A stretch of DNA of 64,000 nucleotides from Listeria innocua (GCF_028596125.1 NZ_CP117229.1:2154001-2218000); one strand, 5' to 3'; positions 28,354-38,626 are shown, counted from the first letter of the stretch. Numbers and translations: made by a program. Notes: generated by a model not told the origin, from the letters alone.

Positions 28354-29292
28354 TTATTTACCCCAACGAATGATTAGGGCGCCCCATGTTAAGCCGCCAC
28401 CAAAGCCGACAAGTAACACGTTATCATTATCTTTAATACGACCTTCTTCAACTGCATCCACTAAAGCAAGCGCAATAGAAGATGATGATGTATTTCCGTA
28501 TTTATGAACTGTTTTCATTAGTTTTTCTTCTGGAAGATTTAAACGTTCACGAGAAGCTTCCATAATACGAATATTAGCTTGGTGCGGAATTAGTAAATCT
28601 AAGTCTTCTTTTTCAAGTCCAGCACTTTCTAGTACGCGTAATGAAGCCTCACCCATTTGACGAACTGCGAAACGGAACACTTCACGTCCGTTCATATAGA
28701 TTTTTTTGTTTTCGTCTAAGTTCAAGTATTTACCTCCAGAACCGTCCGAACCCAAGTCAAAGGAAAGTAAACCGTGGTCATCTGATACAGGGCCCATAAC
28801 AACTGCCCCTGCTCCATCACCAAATAATACTGCTGTTGCGCGGTCGTCCCAGTTAGTAATTTTAGATAATTTATCTGCACCAACTACAACAATATTTTTA
28901 TACGCGCCAGTTTTAATGAATTGAGCTGCAGTAACAACCCCAAATGTGAATCCAGCACACGCTGCTTCAACATCCATTCCCGCAGCATTTTTTGCTCCTA
29001 AGCGATCTTGGATAATATTGGCAACGGATGGAAATGTTGCTTCTTGTGTCACAGTTGCAACGATAAACAAATCAATATCATCTGGAGTAAGACCAGCATT
29101 TTCAATTGCTACTTTTGCTGCTTCATATGCTAAATCATGTGTATACTCATCGTCACGAGCAATTCTTCTCTCTTCAATTCCAGTACGAGTACGAATCCAC
29201 TCATCAGACGTTTCCATCATTTTTTCTAAATCAAAGTTTGTTAATATTTTTTCAGGTACGTATTTACCTACTCCTAAAATTCCTGCGTTCAT
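28354..29292 (-). CDS. fabH: 3-oxoacyl-ACP synthase III FabH
   Basis: The product is 312 residues. Catalytic Cys112 ([10 protein letters not shown]), His237 (IPHQANIRI) and Asn267 (YGNTSSSS). It starts fatty acid synthesis by condensing acyl-CoA with malonyl-ACP; in Listeria the enzyme prefers branched primers, giving anteiso membranes. GGAGGAG precedes the ATG. A FapR operator sits on its promoter. Confidence 0.97.
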   Translation of the reverse strand: MNAGILGVGKYVPEKILTNFDLEKMMETSDEWIRTRTGIEERRIARDDEYTHDLAYEAAKVAIENAGLTPDDIDLFIVATVTQEATFPSVANIIQDRLGAKNAAGMDVEAACAGFTFGVVTAAQFIKTGAYKNIVVVGADKLSKITNWDDRATAVLFGDGAGAVVMGPVSDDHGLLSFDLGSDGSGGKYLNLDENKKIYMNGREVFRFAVRQMGEASLRVLESAGLEKEDLDLLIPHQANIRIMEASRERLNLPEEKLMKTVHKYGNTSSSSIALALVDAVEEGRIKDNDNVLLVGFGGGLTWGALIIRWGK

Positions 29293-29347
29293 GTGTTCTC
29301 CTCCATATCAAACTACATCAGGATAAAAGTTCTTCTCCTGGATATTT

Positions 29348-29392
29348 TTATGACCTGGTGCTAATTTTAACAGAGAAACTTCAATTACGCAA
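29348..29392 (-). promoter_or_regulatory. FapR operator over the fabH promoter
   Basis: Minus strand: TTGCGT (29387-29392), 17 nt, TAAAAT (29364-29369), followed immediately by TTAGCACCAGGTCATAA (29348-29364). The latter resembles the FapR box of Bacillus fab promoters. FapR released by malonyl-CoA would derepress fabHF. Confidence 0.8.
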
Positions 29393-29407
29393 TTGGATTG
29401 CTACTTT

Positions 29408-30511
29408 TTATTTTACTTCAAGTGCTTTATTTGGATTATTTTCAGCAAATCCACCAGCTTTAGACCAGCCAATTATTTTACCATCATCTGATTTGATACG
29501 GTACCAATACTCATTTTTCACATCTGCTCGGCGGTCAATATCTAGTTCTTGACCTAAATAATCATTTAAATCTGCTACGACTTTAGAATTATCTTCTACA
29601 GGGTATGCATAGATTTTTTGATCTGAGTCAGTTACATATTTATCTAGTTTCATATTTGTTTCATTTTTAGGGGTGTAAAAAATAGTCACTGTATTACTAT
29701 TTATCCATCCAATTGATTTGCCTTGATCTTGAAGTTGATACCAAGTACCTTTTTCGGTAACTGCTTTTTGAGTTATTCGTAGCGTTTTACTTTGGTAATC
29801 TTTGGCACTTCCTACTTGTTCTGCGCCTTTTGTGTTATAAGGTTTTGTCCAAATAATTTCGTTAGCGGGTTTTGTTATTTCAGCATAAGCCAATTGGCTC
29901 TCTGATGAGGTTACTGTATCGTAAATTTGATCATAATCATCTAAATTATATGTTTCTATAGTAGAAATTAGTTTTTCTGCATAAGTCGGGTCAGTTGCAT
30001 ATCCAGCATCTTGAATCGCATGGGCTGCTTTTTTATAGTCTGTTTCTCCGATAACCGCAGAATATAAATCTGGATTTCCAGATACTCCATTAATAAAAAG
30101 TTGTGCATGATCGACTAATGATGATTTTTTATCAGGGTATTTTCTGAAATCAGCTTGTGTATGATAAGCTTTACCATTGCTAAATTCTTGTGTACCCATT
30201 GAAACTGAACTTCCTTCATAGCTGCCTTTAATTCCAAACAAGTTGTTAGCAGAAGTTGATAAGCCACTTTCACCCCAATTGGATTCTAAGATGGCTTGAG
30301 CTAAAGTAACACTCGTTAATATTTTTTCTTCTTTTTGTAAATCTTGTGCATCGCTAGCAATTGATTGTATAAATTGCTGTTGTGATAAAGTCATTCCTGC
30401 CTGACTCACTGCGGTTTGGCTTGCTTCTGCCGCTCCTACGTTAGCAAAAGGTAACAAGGTGGAACTTACGATAGCACTTGCTAGTAAAATCTGCGTGAAT
30501 TTCTTTTTCAT
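29408..30511 (-). CDS. Secreted glucosaminidase-type autolysin with two GW modules (lmo2203-like)
   Basis: The product is about 367 residues from ATG 30509-30511 (MKKKFTQILLASAIVSS), with AGGAAG upstream; the longer frame lacks a signal-like N-terminus. Signal peptide ends about residue 29 (GAAEA). A glucosaminidase/FlgJ-like lysozyme-fold domain spans about 45-190 (LAQAILESNWGESGLS with catalytic Glu; FRKYPDKKSSLVDHAQLF). Two GW repeats follow (about 205-275 and 290-355, WINSNTV and GWSKAGG), which bind lipoteichoic acid and hold the enzyme on the cell surface. It probably acts in cell separation. Confidence 0.9.
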   Translation of the reverse strand: MKKKFTQILLASAIVSSTLLPFANVGAAEASQTAVSQAGMTLSQQQFIQSIASDAQDLQKEEKILTSVTLAQAILESNWGESGLSTSANNLFGIKGSYEGSSVSMGTQEFSNGKAYHTQADFRKYPDKKSSLVDHAQLFINGVSGNPDLYSAVIGETDYKKAAHAIQDAGYATDPTYAEKLISTIETYNLDDYDQIYDTVTSSESQLAYAEITKPANEIIWTKPYNTKGAEQVGSAKDYQSKTLRITQKAVTEKGTWYQLQDQGKSIGWINSNTVTIFYTPKNETNMKLDKYVTDSDQKIYAYPVEDNSKVVADLNDYLGQELDIDRRADVKNEYWYRIKSDDGKIIGWSKAGGFAENNPNKALEVK

Positions 30512-30609
30512 TATCAGTTGGCACTTCCTATCCAAATTAGTTAATTCCCCAATTTAAATGGCTCTGTCTCTGTTAACCTTCTTCATTCTAGCATTTTCAT
30601 TCTGAGAAC

Positions 30610-30651
30610 TTACTAACTTTTTGATGAAAGGTTTATCATAAAAGTTAGTAA
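30610..30651. repeat. 42-bp inverted repeat in the 30.5-30.86 kb intergenic region
   Basis: Perfect 12-bp arms TTACTAACTTTT (30610-30621) and AAAAGTTAGTAA (30640-30651), extended inward by TGAT/ATCA. It lies about 100 nt upstream of the autolysin start and far from the next plus-strand gene. No clear T-tail follows, so it may be an operator or an RNA hairpin. The rest of the 30512-30857 gap holds only a plus-strand promoter. Confidence 0.6.
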
Positions 30652-30796
30652 ATGGCTAGTTCAAAGGATTTGAGAGTACCTATTTACTTTTGACAATATT
30701 ATGTCATTCCATTTAACCCTCTTTACACTACTATTCTCCGTTTGGTGAATTATTCCTCCCTGTTTTTCGATAATCGTATTTTCAAAAGATATATGA

Positions 30797-30825
30797 TTGG
30801 ATAATCAAGTTTTATGTGCTAAAAT
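30797..30825 (+). promoter_or_regulatory. Promoter of the DUF2929-like gene
   Basis: TTGGAT (30797-30802), 17 nt, TAAAAT (30820-30825), 33 nt before the start codon. Confidence 0.6.
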
Positions 30826-30857
30826 GTATAATGAAATAGATGAAATGGGGTGTAAGG

Positions 30858-31046
30858 ATGCGTTACGTGGTGACTGTGTTTTGGGTATTCTTACTTTCTT
30901 TAATGGCTGAATTCGTTCTTTCTTCCATGTTATATGTATCATTTGATATGACGCGGGCTATTATTTTAACAGTAGGGTTATCCTTCTTCATTATTTTAAT
31001 CACTTTCTTGATGCCTAAAGATAGCGAAGTTTATGACTTTAAGTAA
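30858..31046 (+). CDS. Small two-helix membrane protein, DUF2929-like (lmo2204-like)
   Basis: The product is 62 residues, MRYVVTVFWVFLLSLMAEFV. GGGGTG lies 5 nt before the ATG at 30858; an upstream in-frame ATG at 30840 is less well placed. Two membrane helices (about 4-24 and 30-52) and a short charged tail. The family is widespread in Bacillales with unknown function. Confidence 0.75.
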   Translation: MRYVVTVFWVFLLSLMAEFVLSSMLYVSFDMTRAIILTVGLSFFIILITFLMPKDSEVYDFK

Positions 31047-31092
31047 ACATCCAACTTTCTGATAGCGAGAACTCACTTTTCGAGTGCAGCTC

Positions 31093-31137
31093 AAAAAAAG
31101 AACCTCTTTCCACATGTTGGAAAGAGGTTCTTTTTTT
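31093..31137. terminator. Bidirectional terminator between the DUF2929-like gene and gpmA
   Basis: AAAGAACCTCTTTCC (31098-31112 region) pairs with GGAAAGAGGTTCTTT (31119-31133); A- and T-runs on both sides. Confidence 0.92.
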
Positions 31138-31825
31138 ATTTATCCAAGTAATATTTATTAACTGGTTTTAAATCATCGTTTAATTCATATACAAGCGGTA
31201 CACCTGTTGGGATTTCAAGTTCCATAATTTCGTCATCACTAATACCTTCTAAGAATTTTACCAAGGCGCGTAAACTATTACCGTGAGCTGCAATAACTAC
31301 ACGACGTCCTGCTTTAATTTCTGGTGCAATTGTATCCATCCAGTAAGGAATAACTCGTTCTAAGGTTACTTTCAAGTTTTCACCCGATGGAATTGCATGG
31401 GTATCAAGAAGTTGATAACGGCGATCATTTTTCGCTTGTCTTTCGTCGTTTTCTTCTAATAATGGTGGAAGAGTATCGTAGCTTCTGCGCCATTTTTGTA
31501 CTTGGTCTGCGCCGTATTTTTCAGCAGTTTCTTGTTTATTAAGTCCTTGAAGCGCTCCGTAATGTCGTTCGTTTAAACGCCATGATTTATGGACTGGAAC
31601 CCACATTTGATCAGATTCTTCTAAAACATAATTAAGCGTTTTAATAGCTCTAGTTAAAACGGAAGTAAAAGCTACATCAAATTCCAAGCCAGCTTCTTTA
31701 ATCCGTTTTCCTGCTGTCATTGCTTCTACAACGCCTTCTTCTGATAAGTCAACATCATGCCAACCAGTAAATAAATTCAATTTGTTCCATTCACTTTGAC
31801 CATGACGAATTAATACTAATTTCAT
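31136..31825 (-). CDS. gpmA: 2,3-bisphosphoglycerate-dependent phosphoglycerate mutase
   Basis: The product is 229 residues from ATG 31823-31825 ([14 protein letters not shown]). AAGG lies 9 nt upstream; the ATG three codons earlier overlaps it. RHG catalytic motif with phospho-His8, partner His in [10 protein letters not shown]. Interconverts 3- and 2-phosphoglycerate in glycolysis. Confidence 0.95.
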   Translation of the reverse strand: MKLVLIRHGQSEWNKLNLFTGWHDVDLSEEGVVEAMTAGKRIKEAGLEFDVAFTSVLTRAIKTLNYVLEESDQMWVPVHKSWRLNERHYGALQGLNKQETAEKYGADQVQKWRRSYDTLPPLLEENDERQAKNDRRYQLLDTHAIPSGENLKVTLERVIPYWMDTIAPEIKAGRRVVIAAHGNSLRALVKFLEGISDDEIMELEIPTGVPLVYELNDDLKPVNKYYLDK

Positions 31826-31915
31826 CTTCCTCATCCTTCCATTTTCGCTTATTTTCTAAACGACTAATCCAACAAAAGTTTTCCCTTTCGAGTCGTGAAT
31901 CAAACATTTTCCATG

Positions 31916-34516
31916 TTATTCTGTGACTTTAAAAGTAAATTCTTTATCTTGTAAATCAATTTCAACGGAAGAATGCGGCATAATTTTACCAGATACAATT
32001 TCTCTTGCAAGAGGCGTTTCGACATGACGCACAATATATCGTTTCAGTGGACGCGCACCGTATACTGGGTCATAAGCTTCTTCTGCAATAAAGGCTTTTG
32101 CGTTATCTGAAATAGTAATCGTAATTTCTTGATCAGCAAGGCGAATTTGAAGTTCTTCTACTAATTTTTCCACAATGCCTTTAATATCAGCGAGTGTAAG
32201 TGGTTTAAATAGAATAATATCATCTACCCGGTTTAAGAATTCTGGTTTAAATTCACTTTGCAAAATTTGCATTACGTCTGATTCTAGTTCAGGCGAGATT
32301 TCACCTTCTTCGGTTCTTTCAAGTAATAAATTAGAGCCGATATTAGACGTCATAATGATTACGGTGTTTTTAAAGTCAATTAAGCGCCCTTGTGAATCCG
32401 TAATCCGACCATCGTCAAGTACTTGTAAAAGGATATTAAATACGTCTGGATGGGCTTTTTCGATTTCATCAAGTAAGACAATCGAATATGGGTTGCGTCT
32501 TACAGCTTCGGTAAGTTGTCCGCCTTCCTCATATCCAACATAACCTGGAGGAGCCCCGACAAGTCTTGATACGGAATGTTTCTCCATGTATTCAGACATA
32601 TCAATTCGAATCATATGATCTTCAGAATCAAACATATTATAGGCTAATGCTTTGGCTAGTTCCGTTTTACCAACACCGGTTGGGCCTAAGAAAATAAAGG
32701 ATCCGATTGGTCGTTTTGGATCTTTAATCCCCGCACGAGCACGTAATACTGCATCACTAACTAACTGAACCGCGTCGTCTTGACCAATTACTTTTTGATG
32801 AAGAACATCGGCTAATTTAAGCAGTTTTTCGCGTTCTCCTTCTACTAACTTAGTCACTGGTATTCCAGTCCATCGTCCAACAATTTCAGCGATTTCATTT
32901 TCTGTTACTTCTTCTTGTAAAATTCGATCTTCTTGGGCTGTTTTTTCGCGATTTTCCGTTTCTAATGCTAATAATTCTTTTTCTACTGCTGGAATTTTAC
33001 CGTGGCGAAGTTCAGCAGCTTTATTTAAATCGTAGTTGTTCTCTGCTTCTTCTAATTCATGACGCAGATGATCGATTTGTTCGCGAACTTCACGAATTTT
33101 ACTGATTTCGCTTTTTTCGGATTCCCATTTAGACTTCATTTTATTTGCTTCTTCTTTATAGTCAGCTAGTTCCCGCTGTAACATCTCTAAGCGCCGTTCA
33201 CTTGCTGGATCTTTTTCTTCTTTTAGTGCAGCTTCTTCAATTTCTAGCTGCATGACTTTTCTTGTTACTTCATCAAGTTCACTTGGCATCGAGTCAATTT
33301 CGACACGAATAGTTGCACACGCTTCATCTACTAAATCAATTGCTTTATCCGGTAAAAAACGATCCGTAATGTAACGATTAGAAAGGCTAGCTGCGGCAAC
33401 TAAGGCATTATCATGAATATTTACGCCATGATGGATTTCAAAACGTTCTTTTAAACCACGTAAAATGGAAACTGTATCTTCCACTGTTGGCTCTGGAACA
33501 AGTACTTTTTGGAAACGTCTTTCTAGTGCAGCATCTTTTTCGATATATTGGCGGTATTCGTCCAAAGTTGTTGCGCCGATACAGTGAAGTTCACCTCTTG
33601 CAAGCATAGGTTTTAACATGTTTCCAGCATCCATAGCTCCATCTGTTTTACCTGCGCCGACAATTGTATGAATTTCATCTATAAAGAGCAAAATTTGTCC
33701 ATCGCTTTGTTTTACCTCTTGAAGTACTGCTTTTAAACGTTCTTCAAATTCACCGCGATACTTAGCTCCAGCAATAAGGGAACCAATATCAAGGGAGATA
33801 ATAGTTTTATCTTTCAGTCCTTCTGGAACGTCTTTTCTGACAATACGTTGTGCTAAGCCTTCAACAATTGCTGTTTTACCAACACCTGGCTCACCAATTA
33901 GAACTGGATTATTTTTTGTTTTTCTTGATAAAATTCGAATGACATTACGAATTTCTGCGTCGCGTCCAATCACTGGATCAAGTTTCCCGCTTCTTACTTC
34001 CGCGACTAAATCTCGTCCATATTTTGTTAAAGCTTCATAGTTTTCCTCTGCATTTTGAGAAGTCACTTTTTTCCCTCCTCTGATTTTTAAAATTGCTTCG
34101 TTAATTTGTTTTTTAGATTTATTTTGCTTTTTTAATTCGGCTGTGATGGGATTTGACTTTTGGTCCATTACAGCTAAGATAAGATGTTCTGTCGATACAA
34201 AATCATCGTCTAATTGTTTCTGTTCTTTTTCTGCATCTCTCATTAGTTGGAAAAGTGCTTGACTCATTGCTTGGCCATAGTTCACTCCGCTTCCTGAAAC
34301 AACAGGAATTTTTCTTAAAGATTCGTCTACTACTTTTTGAAGTGCCTCAACATTAACTTCTGCTACATCATATACGCGTTTTGCAAAGTCACTCTCCGTT
34401 AATAACACTTTAAAAACATGTATAACGTCAATTTCTTGATGTTCTGATGCAATAGCTAGATTTTGTGCGTCCGCAATTGTTTGCTGGACTTGTTGGGTAA
34501 ATTTTTGTAAATCCAT
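31916..34516 (-). CDS. clpB: Disaggregase chaperone ClpB
   Basis: The product is 866 residues. N-domain (1-150), AAA1 with Walker [11 protein letters not shown] near 205, long coiled-coil M-domain (about 410-530), AAA2 with Walker [15 protein letters not shown] near 605, Walker [15 protein letters not shown]. Works with DnaK to dissolve protein aggregates after heat. No ClpP-binding loop is expected. A perfect-looking CtsR box and sigma-A promoter precede it. Confidence 0.97.
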   Translation of the reverse strand: MDLQKFTQQVQQTIADAQNLAIASEHQEIDVIHVFKVLLTESDFAKRVYDVAEVNVEALQKVVDESLRKIPVVSGSGVNYGQAMSQALFQLMRDAEKEQKQLDDDFVSTEHLILAVMDQKSNPITAELKKQNKSKKQINEAILKIRGGKKVTSQNAEENYEALTKYGRDLVAEVRSGKLDPVIGRDAEIRNVIRILSRKTKNNPVLIGEPGVGKTAIVEGLAQRIVRKDVPEGLKDKTIISLDIGSLIAGAKYRGEFEERLKAVLQEVKQSDGQILLFIDEIHTIVGAGKTDGAMDAGNMLKPMLARGELHCIGATTLDEYRQYIEKDAALERRFQKVLVPEPTVEDTVSILRGLKERFEIHHGVNIHDNALVAAASLSNRYITDRFLPDKAIDLVDEACATIRVEIDSMPSELDEVTRKVMQLEIEEAALKEEKDPASERRLEMLQRELADYKEEANKMKSKWESEKSEISKIREVREQIDHLRHELEEAENNYDLNKAAELRHGKIPAVEKELLALETENREKTAQEDRILQEEVTENEIAEIVGRWTGIPVTKLVEGEREKLLKLADVLHQKVIGQDDAVQLVSDAVLRARAGIKDPKRPIGSFIFLGPTGVGKTELAKALAYNMFDSEDHMIRIDMSEYMEKHSVSRLVGAPPGYVGYEEGGQLTEAVRRNPYSIVLLDEIEKAHPDVFNILLQVLDDGRITDSQGRLIDFKNTVIIMTSNIGSNLLLERTEEGEISPELESDVMQILQSEFKPEFLNRVDDIILFKPLTLADIKGIVEKLVEELQIRLADQEITITISDNAKAFIAEEAYDPVYGARPLKRYIVRHVETPLAREIVSGKIMPHSSVEIDLQDKEFTFKVTE

Positions 34517-34542
34517 TTTTTGTCCTCCTTATAAAAGATAAG

Positions 34543-34596
34543 TCTGACCTTTTTTGACCTTAACTTTATTATAGTTTTTTATCTTGCTTTTGTCTA
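34543..34596 (-). promoter_or_regulatory. CtsR operator and sigma-A promoter of clpB
   Basis: Minus strand: TAGACA, 17 nt, TATAAT (34568-34573), then GGTCAAAAAAGGTCAGA (34543-34559), the tandem heptad of CtsR. Heat inactivates CtsR and releases clpB. No CIRCE element is seen. Confidence 0.9.
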
Positions 34597-34617
34597 ACAA
34601 AAACCATCTTTTTTTAT

Positions 34618-34655
34618 AGAAAAAGACCTACCAATTTTTAGGTTGGCAGATCTTC
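34618..34655 (-). terminator. Terminator after the Bax-inhibitor-1 gene
   Basis: AGACCTACCAA (34624-34634) pairs with TTGGCAGATCT (34643-34653), with T-run TTTTTCT on the minus strand. Confidence 0.8.
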
Positions 34656-34663
34656 AGAATTTC

Positions 34664-35341
34664 TTAATCACGACCTGTAAATAGGCGGAGTAAGAACATG
34701 AATAAGTTAAGGAAATCAAGGTATAAATTTAGCGCAAGCATTGGCACATCTGCAAGTTCCACATCGCGCTTCATAATTTGGTTAAAATCATACAAAATGT
34801 ATAATGAGAAAATAATTGTCCCACCTGCTGAAATAATAGTTGTCAGCATAGAACCTAGTGGTAAAAATACTCCAGCAAAACTAAAGATGATAAGAATAAT
34901 AATCGCAGCGAATAATGCGCTACTTAAGAAAGATAAGTCTTTTTTCATTTTTGCGCCAATAAAAGCTAGTGTTGTGAATGTAATGGTTGCTGTAACAAAT
35001 GCCATCAGAACGGCGGCACCTTGTCCTGCACCAAAATAATATGTCAAAGTTGGTCCAAGCGTTAAGCCTGTGACAAACGCAAATGCTAGTACTACTGGGT
35101 ACCCTACCACTTTATTAATTGTTTTACTTCGACGCACTACCATTGCTGTGATAAGTAACGCGACTTCTAACACGACAAGAGGCAAATAAAGTTCTGGACT
35201 TAATTTACTCCCAATCGCAGCACCGATAGATGCAAGTAGCAAAGAAAATACAAACCAATTAAGTATTTTTTGCATAATAATTTGTTTATTTGTTCTTTTC
35301 TCTGTGTTTACTCGCTCGGATGTTGGATTGATTTCGTTCAT
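34664..35341 (-). CDS. Bax inhibitor-1 (TMBIM/YetJ) family membrane protein (lmo2207-like)
   Basis: The product is 225 residues from ATG 35339-35341, 8 nt after GAGGAG. After a soluble N-terminus of about 25 residues come seven hydrophobic segments. The end LYLDFLNLFMFLLRLFTGRD is the family signature, with acidic pairs (D in ILYDFNQI and LYLDFLN) that form the pH-sensing site in BsYetJ, a calcium leak channel. Physiological role in Listeria is unknown. Confidence 0.9.
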   Translation of the reverse strand: MNEINPTSERVNTEKRTNKQIIMQKILNWFVFSLLLASIGAAIGSKLSPELYLPLVVLEVALLITAMVVRRSKTINKVVGYPVVLAFAFVTGLTLGPTLTYYFGAGQGAAVLMAFVTATITFTTLAFIGAKMKKDLSFLSSALFAAIIILIIFSFAGVFLPLGSMLTTIISAGGTIIFSLYILYDFNQIMKRDVELADVPMLALNLYLDFLNLFMFLLRLFTGRD

Positions 35342-35424
35342 GAACATTTCTCCTCTTCAATTGATTAGTTTTATTATATCAAAAGAATTATTACAATTCT
35401 ATCGGTCTTGCGTTGGAATTTCAC

Positions 35425-35454
35425 AAAAAAAGAAGCGCACGAGGCACTTCTTTA
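35425..35454 (-). terminator. Terminator after the HAD phosphatase gene
   Basis: Arms 35429-35438 and 35444-35453 form 10 bp with one G-U on the minus-strand RNA, followed by a T-run. Confidence 0.8.
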
Positions 35455-36222
35455 AATTAAATCAAATTGTTTTAAGCCAAGCATTATTCCGTCACTATTA
35501 TTATCTTTTGTAACGAATGATGCTTTTTCTTTTAATAATGGTACGGCGTTTTCCATTGCAATCGCATAATCCACAGCGCCAAACATCTCTAAGTCGTTCA
35601 TGCCATCTCCAAAAGCATAGGTTGGAACATCTTGATAGCCCATAACTTCAAGTAGTTTCGAAATACCGACAGCTTTAGATCCGCCATTTCTTAAGACGTC
35701 ATTACTAAATGGTGTATTGCGAACGAATTGTAATTCTGGAAAACGTTCTGGAAAATAGTCATCACCTGACTCGAGTAAAAGAAGCGCCATATTGATAGTT
35801 TCTTCTTTATACATATTCGGTCTTACTTCTGGCATTGGCTCGCCTAAAAAATCATAATGCGCTTTTACAACTGGTGTACTTGCAGTTGCGCCAATTCTTT
35901 TATCATTATAATAGCAAACCTCTACATTTTGTGATTTAGCTTCTTCCGTCAAACGATCAAGCAAATCAGCATCAATCACATCTTCGTACACTTTTTCTCC
36001 TTCAAAAATAGCCATTTGTCCGTTCATCATTACTGCGGATTCAATGCCGGTAATTTTCATTTGATGACTGATTTCTATAAGGGTCCGACCAGTAGCAATA
36101 ACAGGAATAATATTATTTTCTCGAAGTTTATCAAGTGCTTGAAGCGAGGTATCAAGTACTTTAGATTCACTATTTAATAGTGTTCCATCCATATCAAAAA
36201 AACAAATTCCACGTGGTTTCAC
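35452..36222 (-). CDS. Cof-type HAD-superfamily phosphatase (lmo2208-like)
   Basis: The product is 256 residues if the GTG at 36220-36222 is used, 9 nt after AAAGG; an ATG three codons upstream abuts the ribosome site. Motif I FFDMDGTLLNS gives nucleophile Asp10 and acid Asp12. Motif IV is FGDGMNDLEMF. The C2-type cap places it with Cof/YwpJ sugar-phosphate or nucleotide phosphatases. Substrate not predictable. Confidence 0.9.
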   Translation of the reverse strand: MKPRGICFFDMDGTLLNSESKVLDTSLQALDKLRENNIIPVIATGRTLIEISHQMKITGIESAVMMNGQMAIFEGEKVYEDVIDADLLDRLTEEAKSQNVEVCYYNDKRIGATASTPVVKAHYDFLGEPMPEVRPNMYKEETINMALLLLESGDDYFPERFPELQFVRNTPFSNDVLRNGGSKAVGISKLLEVMGYQDVPTYAFGDGMNDLEMFGAVDYAIAMENAVPLLKEKASFVTKDNNSDGIMLGLKQFDLI

Positions 36223-36285
36223 ATTATTCATCCTTTACTAACATAATATATCCATCATACCAATCTTACGGATGCAAAGTAAAGG

Positions 36286-37071
36286 TTATTTATACATAAC
36301 AAAATCTCCTGTGTGCTCAAAACCAAGGCGGTGATATATTTCACCAGCAACTGGGTTATCATAAAATAAACATGGTTTCTTTCCTTCTGCTAATACATCG
36401 CAACATAATTTTTTTAGAAGCGTACTTGCAAAACCGCGTTGTCGATATCCATCACTTGTCGCTACACCTGTAATCATTGCTGAAAAGGAATTTTCTGCCG
36501 ATGTTTCTGCTACGGCAACTACTTCTTGGTCTTGTTCAATATAATAAATTCGTTTAACGCCTTTTTCAATTTGGCGAATAATTAATTCTTCATTTTCATC
36601 GCGTGAACCAAATTCTTTAATGTGTTTGCGCATTTTAATAATTGGAGCTACGTCTTCTGCTACTGCCGTTCTTACAATAACGTCTTGATTTACAGAAATA
36701 CGATTTACATGTTCGCATTCGCAAAAATAAGTGTCTTGTCTTTTTTCGGCAAGCTCTGGTAAAAATGGTTCTAGTTCCTTTGTGACACGAGAAATACCGC
36801 TAACTTCATATGTATCATGCTTAGCAATAATTTCTGAGAAAGCTTTTGCATCAAAATTAGCGTCTTTTGAATAGGGTAAGAAAAACGTATCGAATCGAAG
36901 TAACAATGCATGTAATTTACCTGATGAATCGAATTCGCCCCAAAGATCTTGCACATCACTCTCGTAACCAAAATTTTCGATATCCCCAATAATAAATAAA
37001 TTGAGGGTTGCTTCGGGTTTTAAAAGTGCCATTACTTCTTCATTATCAGATACAGTTAGTTTTCTAATCAT
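36286..37071 (-). CDS. GNAT-family N-acetyltransferase (lmo2209-like)
   Basis: The product is 261 residues. The C-terminal half is a GNAT/FR47-like domain with acetyl-CoA loop VATSDGYRQRGFASTLLKKL and CLFYDNPVAGEIYHRLGFEHTG. The N-terminal 125 residues are a separate divergent domain, as in two-domain GNAT proteins. Acceptor substrate unknown. Confidence 0.85.
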   Translation of the reverse strand: MIRKLTVSDNEEVMALLKPEATLNLFIIGDIENFGYESDVQDLWGEFDSSGKLHALLLRFDTFFLPYSKDANFDAKAFSEIIAKHDTYEVSGISRVTKELEPFLPELAEKRQDTYFCECEHVNRISVNQDVIVRTAVAEDVAPIIKMRKHIKEFGSRDENEELIIRQIEKGVKRIYYIEQDQEVVAVAETSAENSFSAMITGVATSDGYRQRGFASTLLKKLCCDVLAEGKKPCLFYDNPVAGEIYHRLGFEHTGDFVMYK

Positions 37072-37161
37072 GTGTCACACTCCTATTTTGAAAATTGTCT
37101 TCATTTTACGTGAGTTAGTGAGGTTCGTCAAGCCCTGAATCTTGCTATTTTACGGCATATA

Positions 37162-37194
37162 AAAAAGCTCGGGATTATTAGTCCCAAGCTTTTT
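37162..37194 (-). terminator. Terminator after the XRE-like gene
   Basis: AAAAAGCTCGGGA (37162-37174) pairs with TCCCAAGCTTTTT (37182-37194), one mismatch. It overlaps the stop codon. Confidence 0.82.
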
Positions 37195-37537
37195 ATGATT
37201 CGTAATGAATTTCGCCAATTTTTAACATTAAGCTGATAGCATTGAATTTTTCGTCTCCAAGATGCATTTTGTTTGTATCTTGAAAAGTGATAGGTGCTGC
37301 TGTAATAGCTTCTTTTGGTTGTTCAAAGAATTTTTCGTCTAATGTCAAACTTTCTGTAATTTGTGTTATGTATTTTTGGAATTTATTTTCGTTTCTCATT
37401 TTCCCAATCATTAATGCTTTCAAAGTGTTTTGGGAAATCCCGACTGCAAGCGCGAATGTTCTATGAGTATATCCATTTATTTTCATATAAAGTGACAAAT
37501 TAGTGGCAATTCTTTGTTTTTCTGCCTTGTTTTTCAT
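37193..37537 (-). CDS. Small XRE-type helix-turn-helix protein (lmo2210-like)
   Basis: The product is 114 residues. Residues 10-65 read as a HTH: RIATNLSLYMKINGYTHRTFALAVGISQNTLKALMIGK (shown in part). The rest has no known domain (FEQPKEAITAAPITF). AGGAGG precedes the ATG. A cre-like site about 90 nt upstream may link it to carbon control. Target genes unknown. Confidence 0.8.
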   Translation of the reverse strand: MKNKAEKQRIATNLSLYMKINGYTHRTFALAVGISQNTLKALMIGKMRNENKFQKYITQITESLTLDEKFFEQPKEAITAAPITFQDTNKMHLGDEKFNAISLMLKIGEIHYES

Positions 37538-37628
37538 TTGGGTGAACCTCCTGTCTTTCTATAGTTATCATTATGCCCGGCAAAGATGAGAATCTGATTA
37601 AAACTTCATAGTATTTAGCTAAAAATAT

Positions 37629-37642
37629 TGAAAACGTTTTCT
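37629..37642. promoter_or_regulatory. cre-like palindrome upstream of the XRE-like gene
   Basis: TGAAAACGTTTTCT matches 13 of 14 positions of the CcpA cre consensus. It lies between the hemH terminator and the XRE-like gene. Confidence 0.45.
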
Positions 37643-37652
37643 TTCTTTTATA

Positions 37653-37691
37653 AAAAAGTGCCGGAATAACGAATATCCCGGCGCATTTTTT
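37653..37691 (-). terminator. Terminator after hemH
   Basis: On the minus strand AATGCGCCGGGATA pairs with TATTCCGGCACTT (small mismatches), then a six-T run. Confidence 0.87.
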
Positions 37692-38620
37692 TATTTTGTG
37701 TATGCATCCCAAACGACCGTTCTTAAAACTTCTAAAAATTCAGGGTCAGCATTTGGCATTGGAGGTCGGTGGTAAGCTGCACCAACTTCATCTGTTACTA
37801 CTTTACATTCATAATCATTATCATAAAGTACTTCTAAATGTTCTGCGACAAAACCAACTGGCGTATAAATAAAATGTTTGTATTTTTCTCGGCCATGAAG
37901 TTCTCTTGTTAAATCTTGTACATCAGGTCCAAGCCAAGGTTCCCCGGTTTTCCCTTCACTTTGCCAACCTAGCGCATAATGAGGTACTGCTACTTTATCA
38001 AAAATTAAATCCGCTGTTTCTTGAAGTTGGTCTGGATACGGATCGTTATGTTGTTTAATTTTCTCTGGTAAACTGTGTGCGGAAACAATTAACACAGTGT
38101 CTATTAATTCCTCTGCTGGAATTTGTTTAGCTGTTTCATTAATTCTATCAGCCCACATTTGAATGAATTTTGGTTGTTTATACCAATCATTAATTGCTTG
38201 AATATGAATACCGCCCAATTTATCAGCAGCATCTTTCGCTCTTTTGTTATATGCTTCTACACTAAAACTGGAATAATGAGGCGCTAAAACGATGGAAATA
38301 GCTTCTTCTATACCATCTTTATGCATTGCTTCAACCGCGTCCTCAATGAATGGTTCGATATGTTTTAAACCGATATACGCTTTAAATTCTACTTCATCTT
38401 GCGCGTCGTTTAATGCTTTTTCTAGTCCATAGGCTTGTGCTTCGGTGATTTTCGCGAGTGGTGACAGGCCTCCGATAGCGTGGTATCTTCCGCGTAAATC
38501 TGCAATCATTTCTTCACTTGGCTTATGTCCGTGACGAATATCTGTGTAGTAACGTTCAATATCTTCGTCTTTATACGGAGTCCCGTATGCCATTACAAGT
38601 AAACCTACTTTTTTAGTCAT
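37691..38620 (-). CDS. hemH: Ferrochelatase, coproporphyrin III type
   Basis: The product is 309 residues. Hallmarks: LLVMAYGTP at the start, SAHSLPEKI with the metal-site His, and [15 protein letters not shown] (conserved Glu region). In Gram-positive bacteria this enzyme inserts iron into coproporphyrin III (CpfC). It begins 6 nt after hemE. hemY and hemQ are not in this window. Confidence 0.95.
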   Translation of the reverse strand: MTKKVGLLVMAYGTPYKDEDIERYYTDIRHGHKPSEEMIADLRGRYHAIGGLSPLAKITEAQAYGLEKALNDAQDEVEFKAYIGLKHIEPFIEDAVEAMHKDGIEEAISIVLAPHYSSFSVEAYNKRAKDAADKLGGIHIQAINDWYKQPKFIQMWADRINETAKQIPAEELIDTVLIVSAHSLPEKIKQHNDPYPDQLQETADLIFDKVAVPHYALGWQSEGKTGEPWLGPDVQDLTRELHGREKYKHFIYTPVGFVAEHLEVLYDNDYECKVVTDEVGAAYHRPPMPNADPEFLEVLRTVVWDAYTK

Positions 38621-38626
38621 TTTTCA

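Noticed and set aside
31861-31894. Terminator between clpB and gpmA
   Set aside because: Only CGACT/AGTCG ends pair and the T-tail is weak; not convincing.
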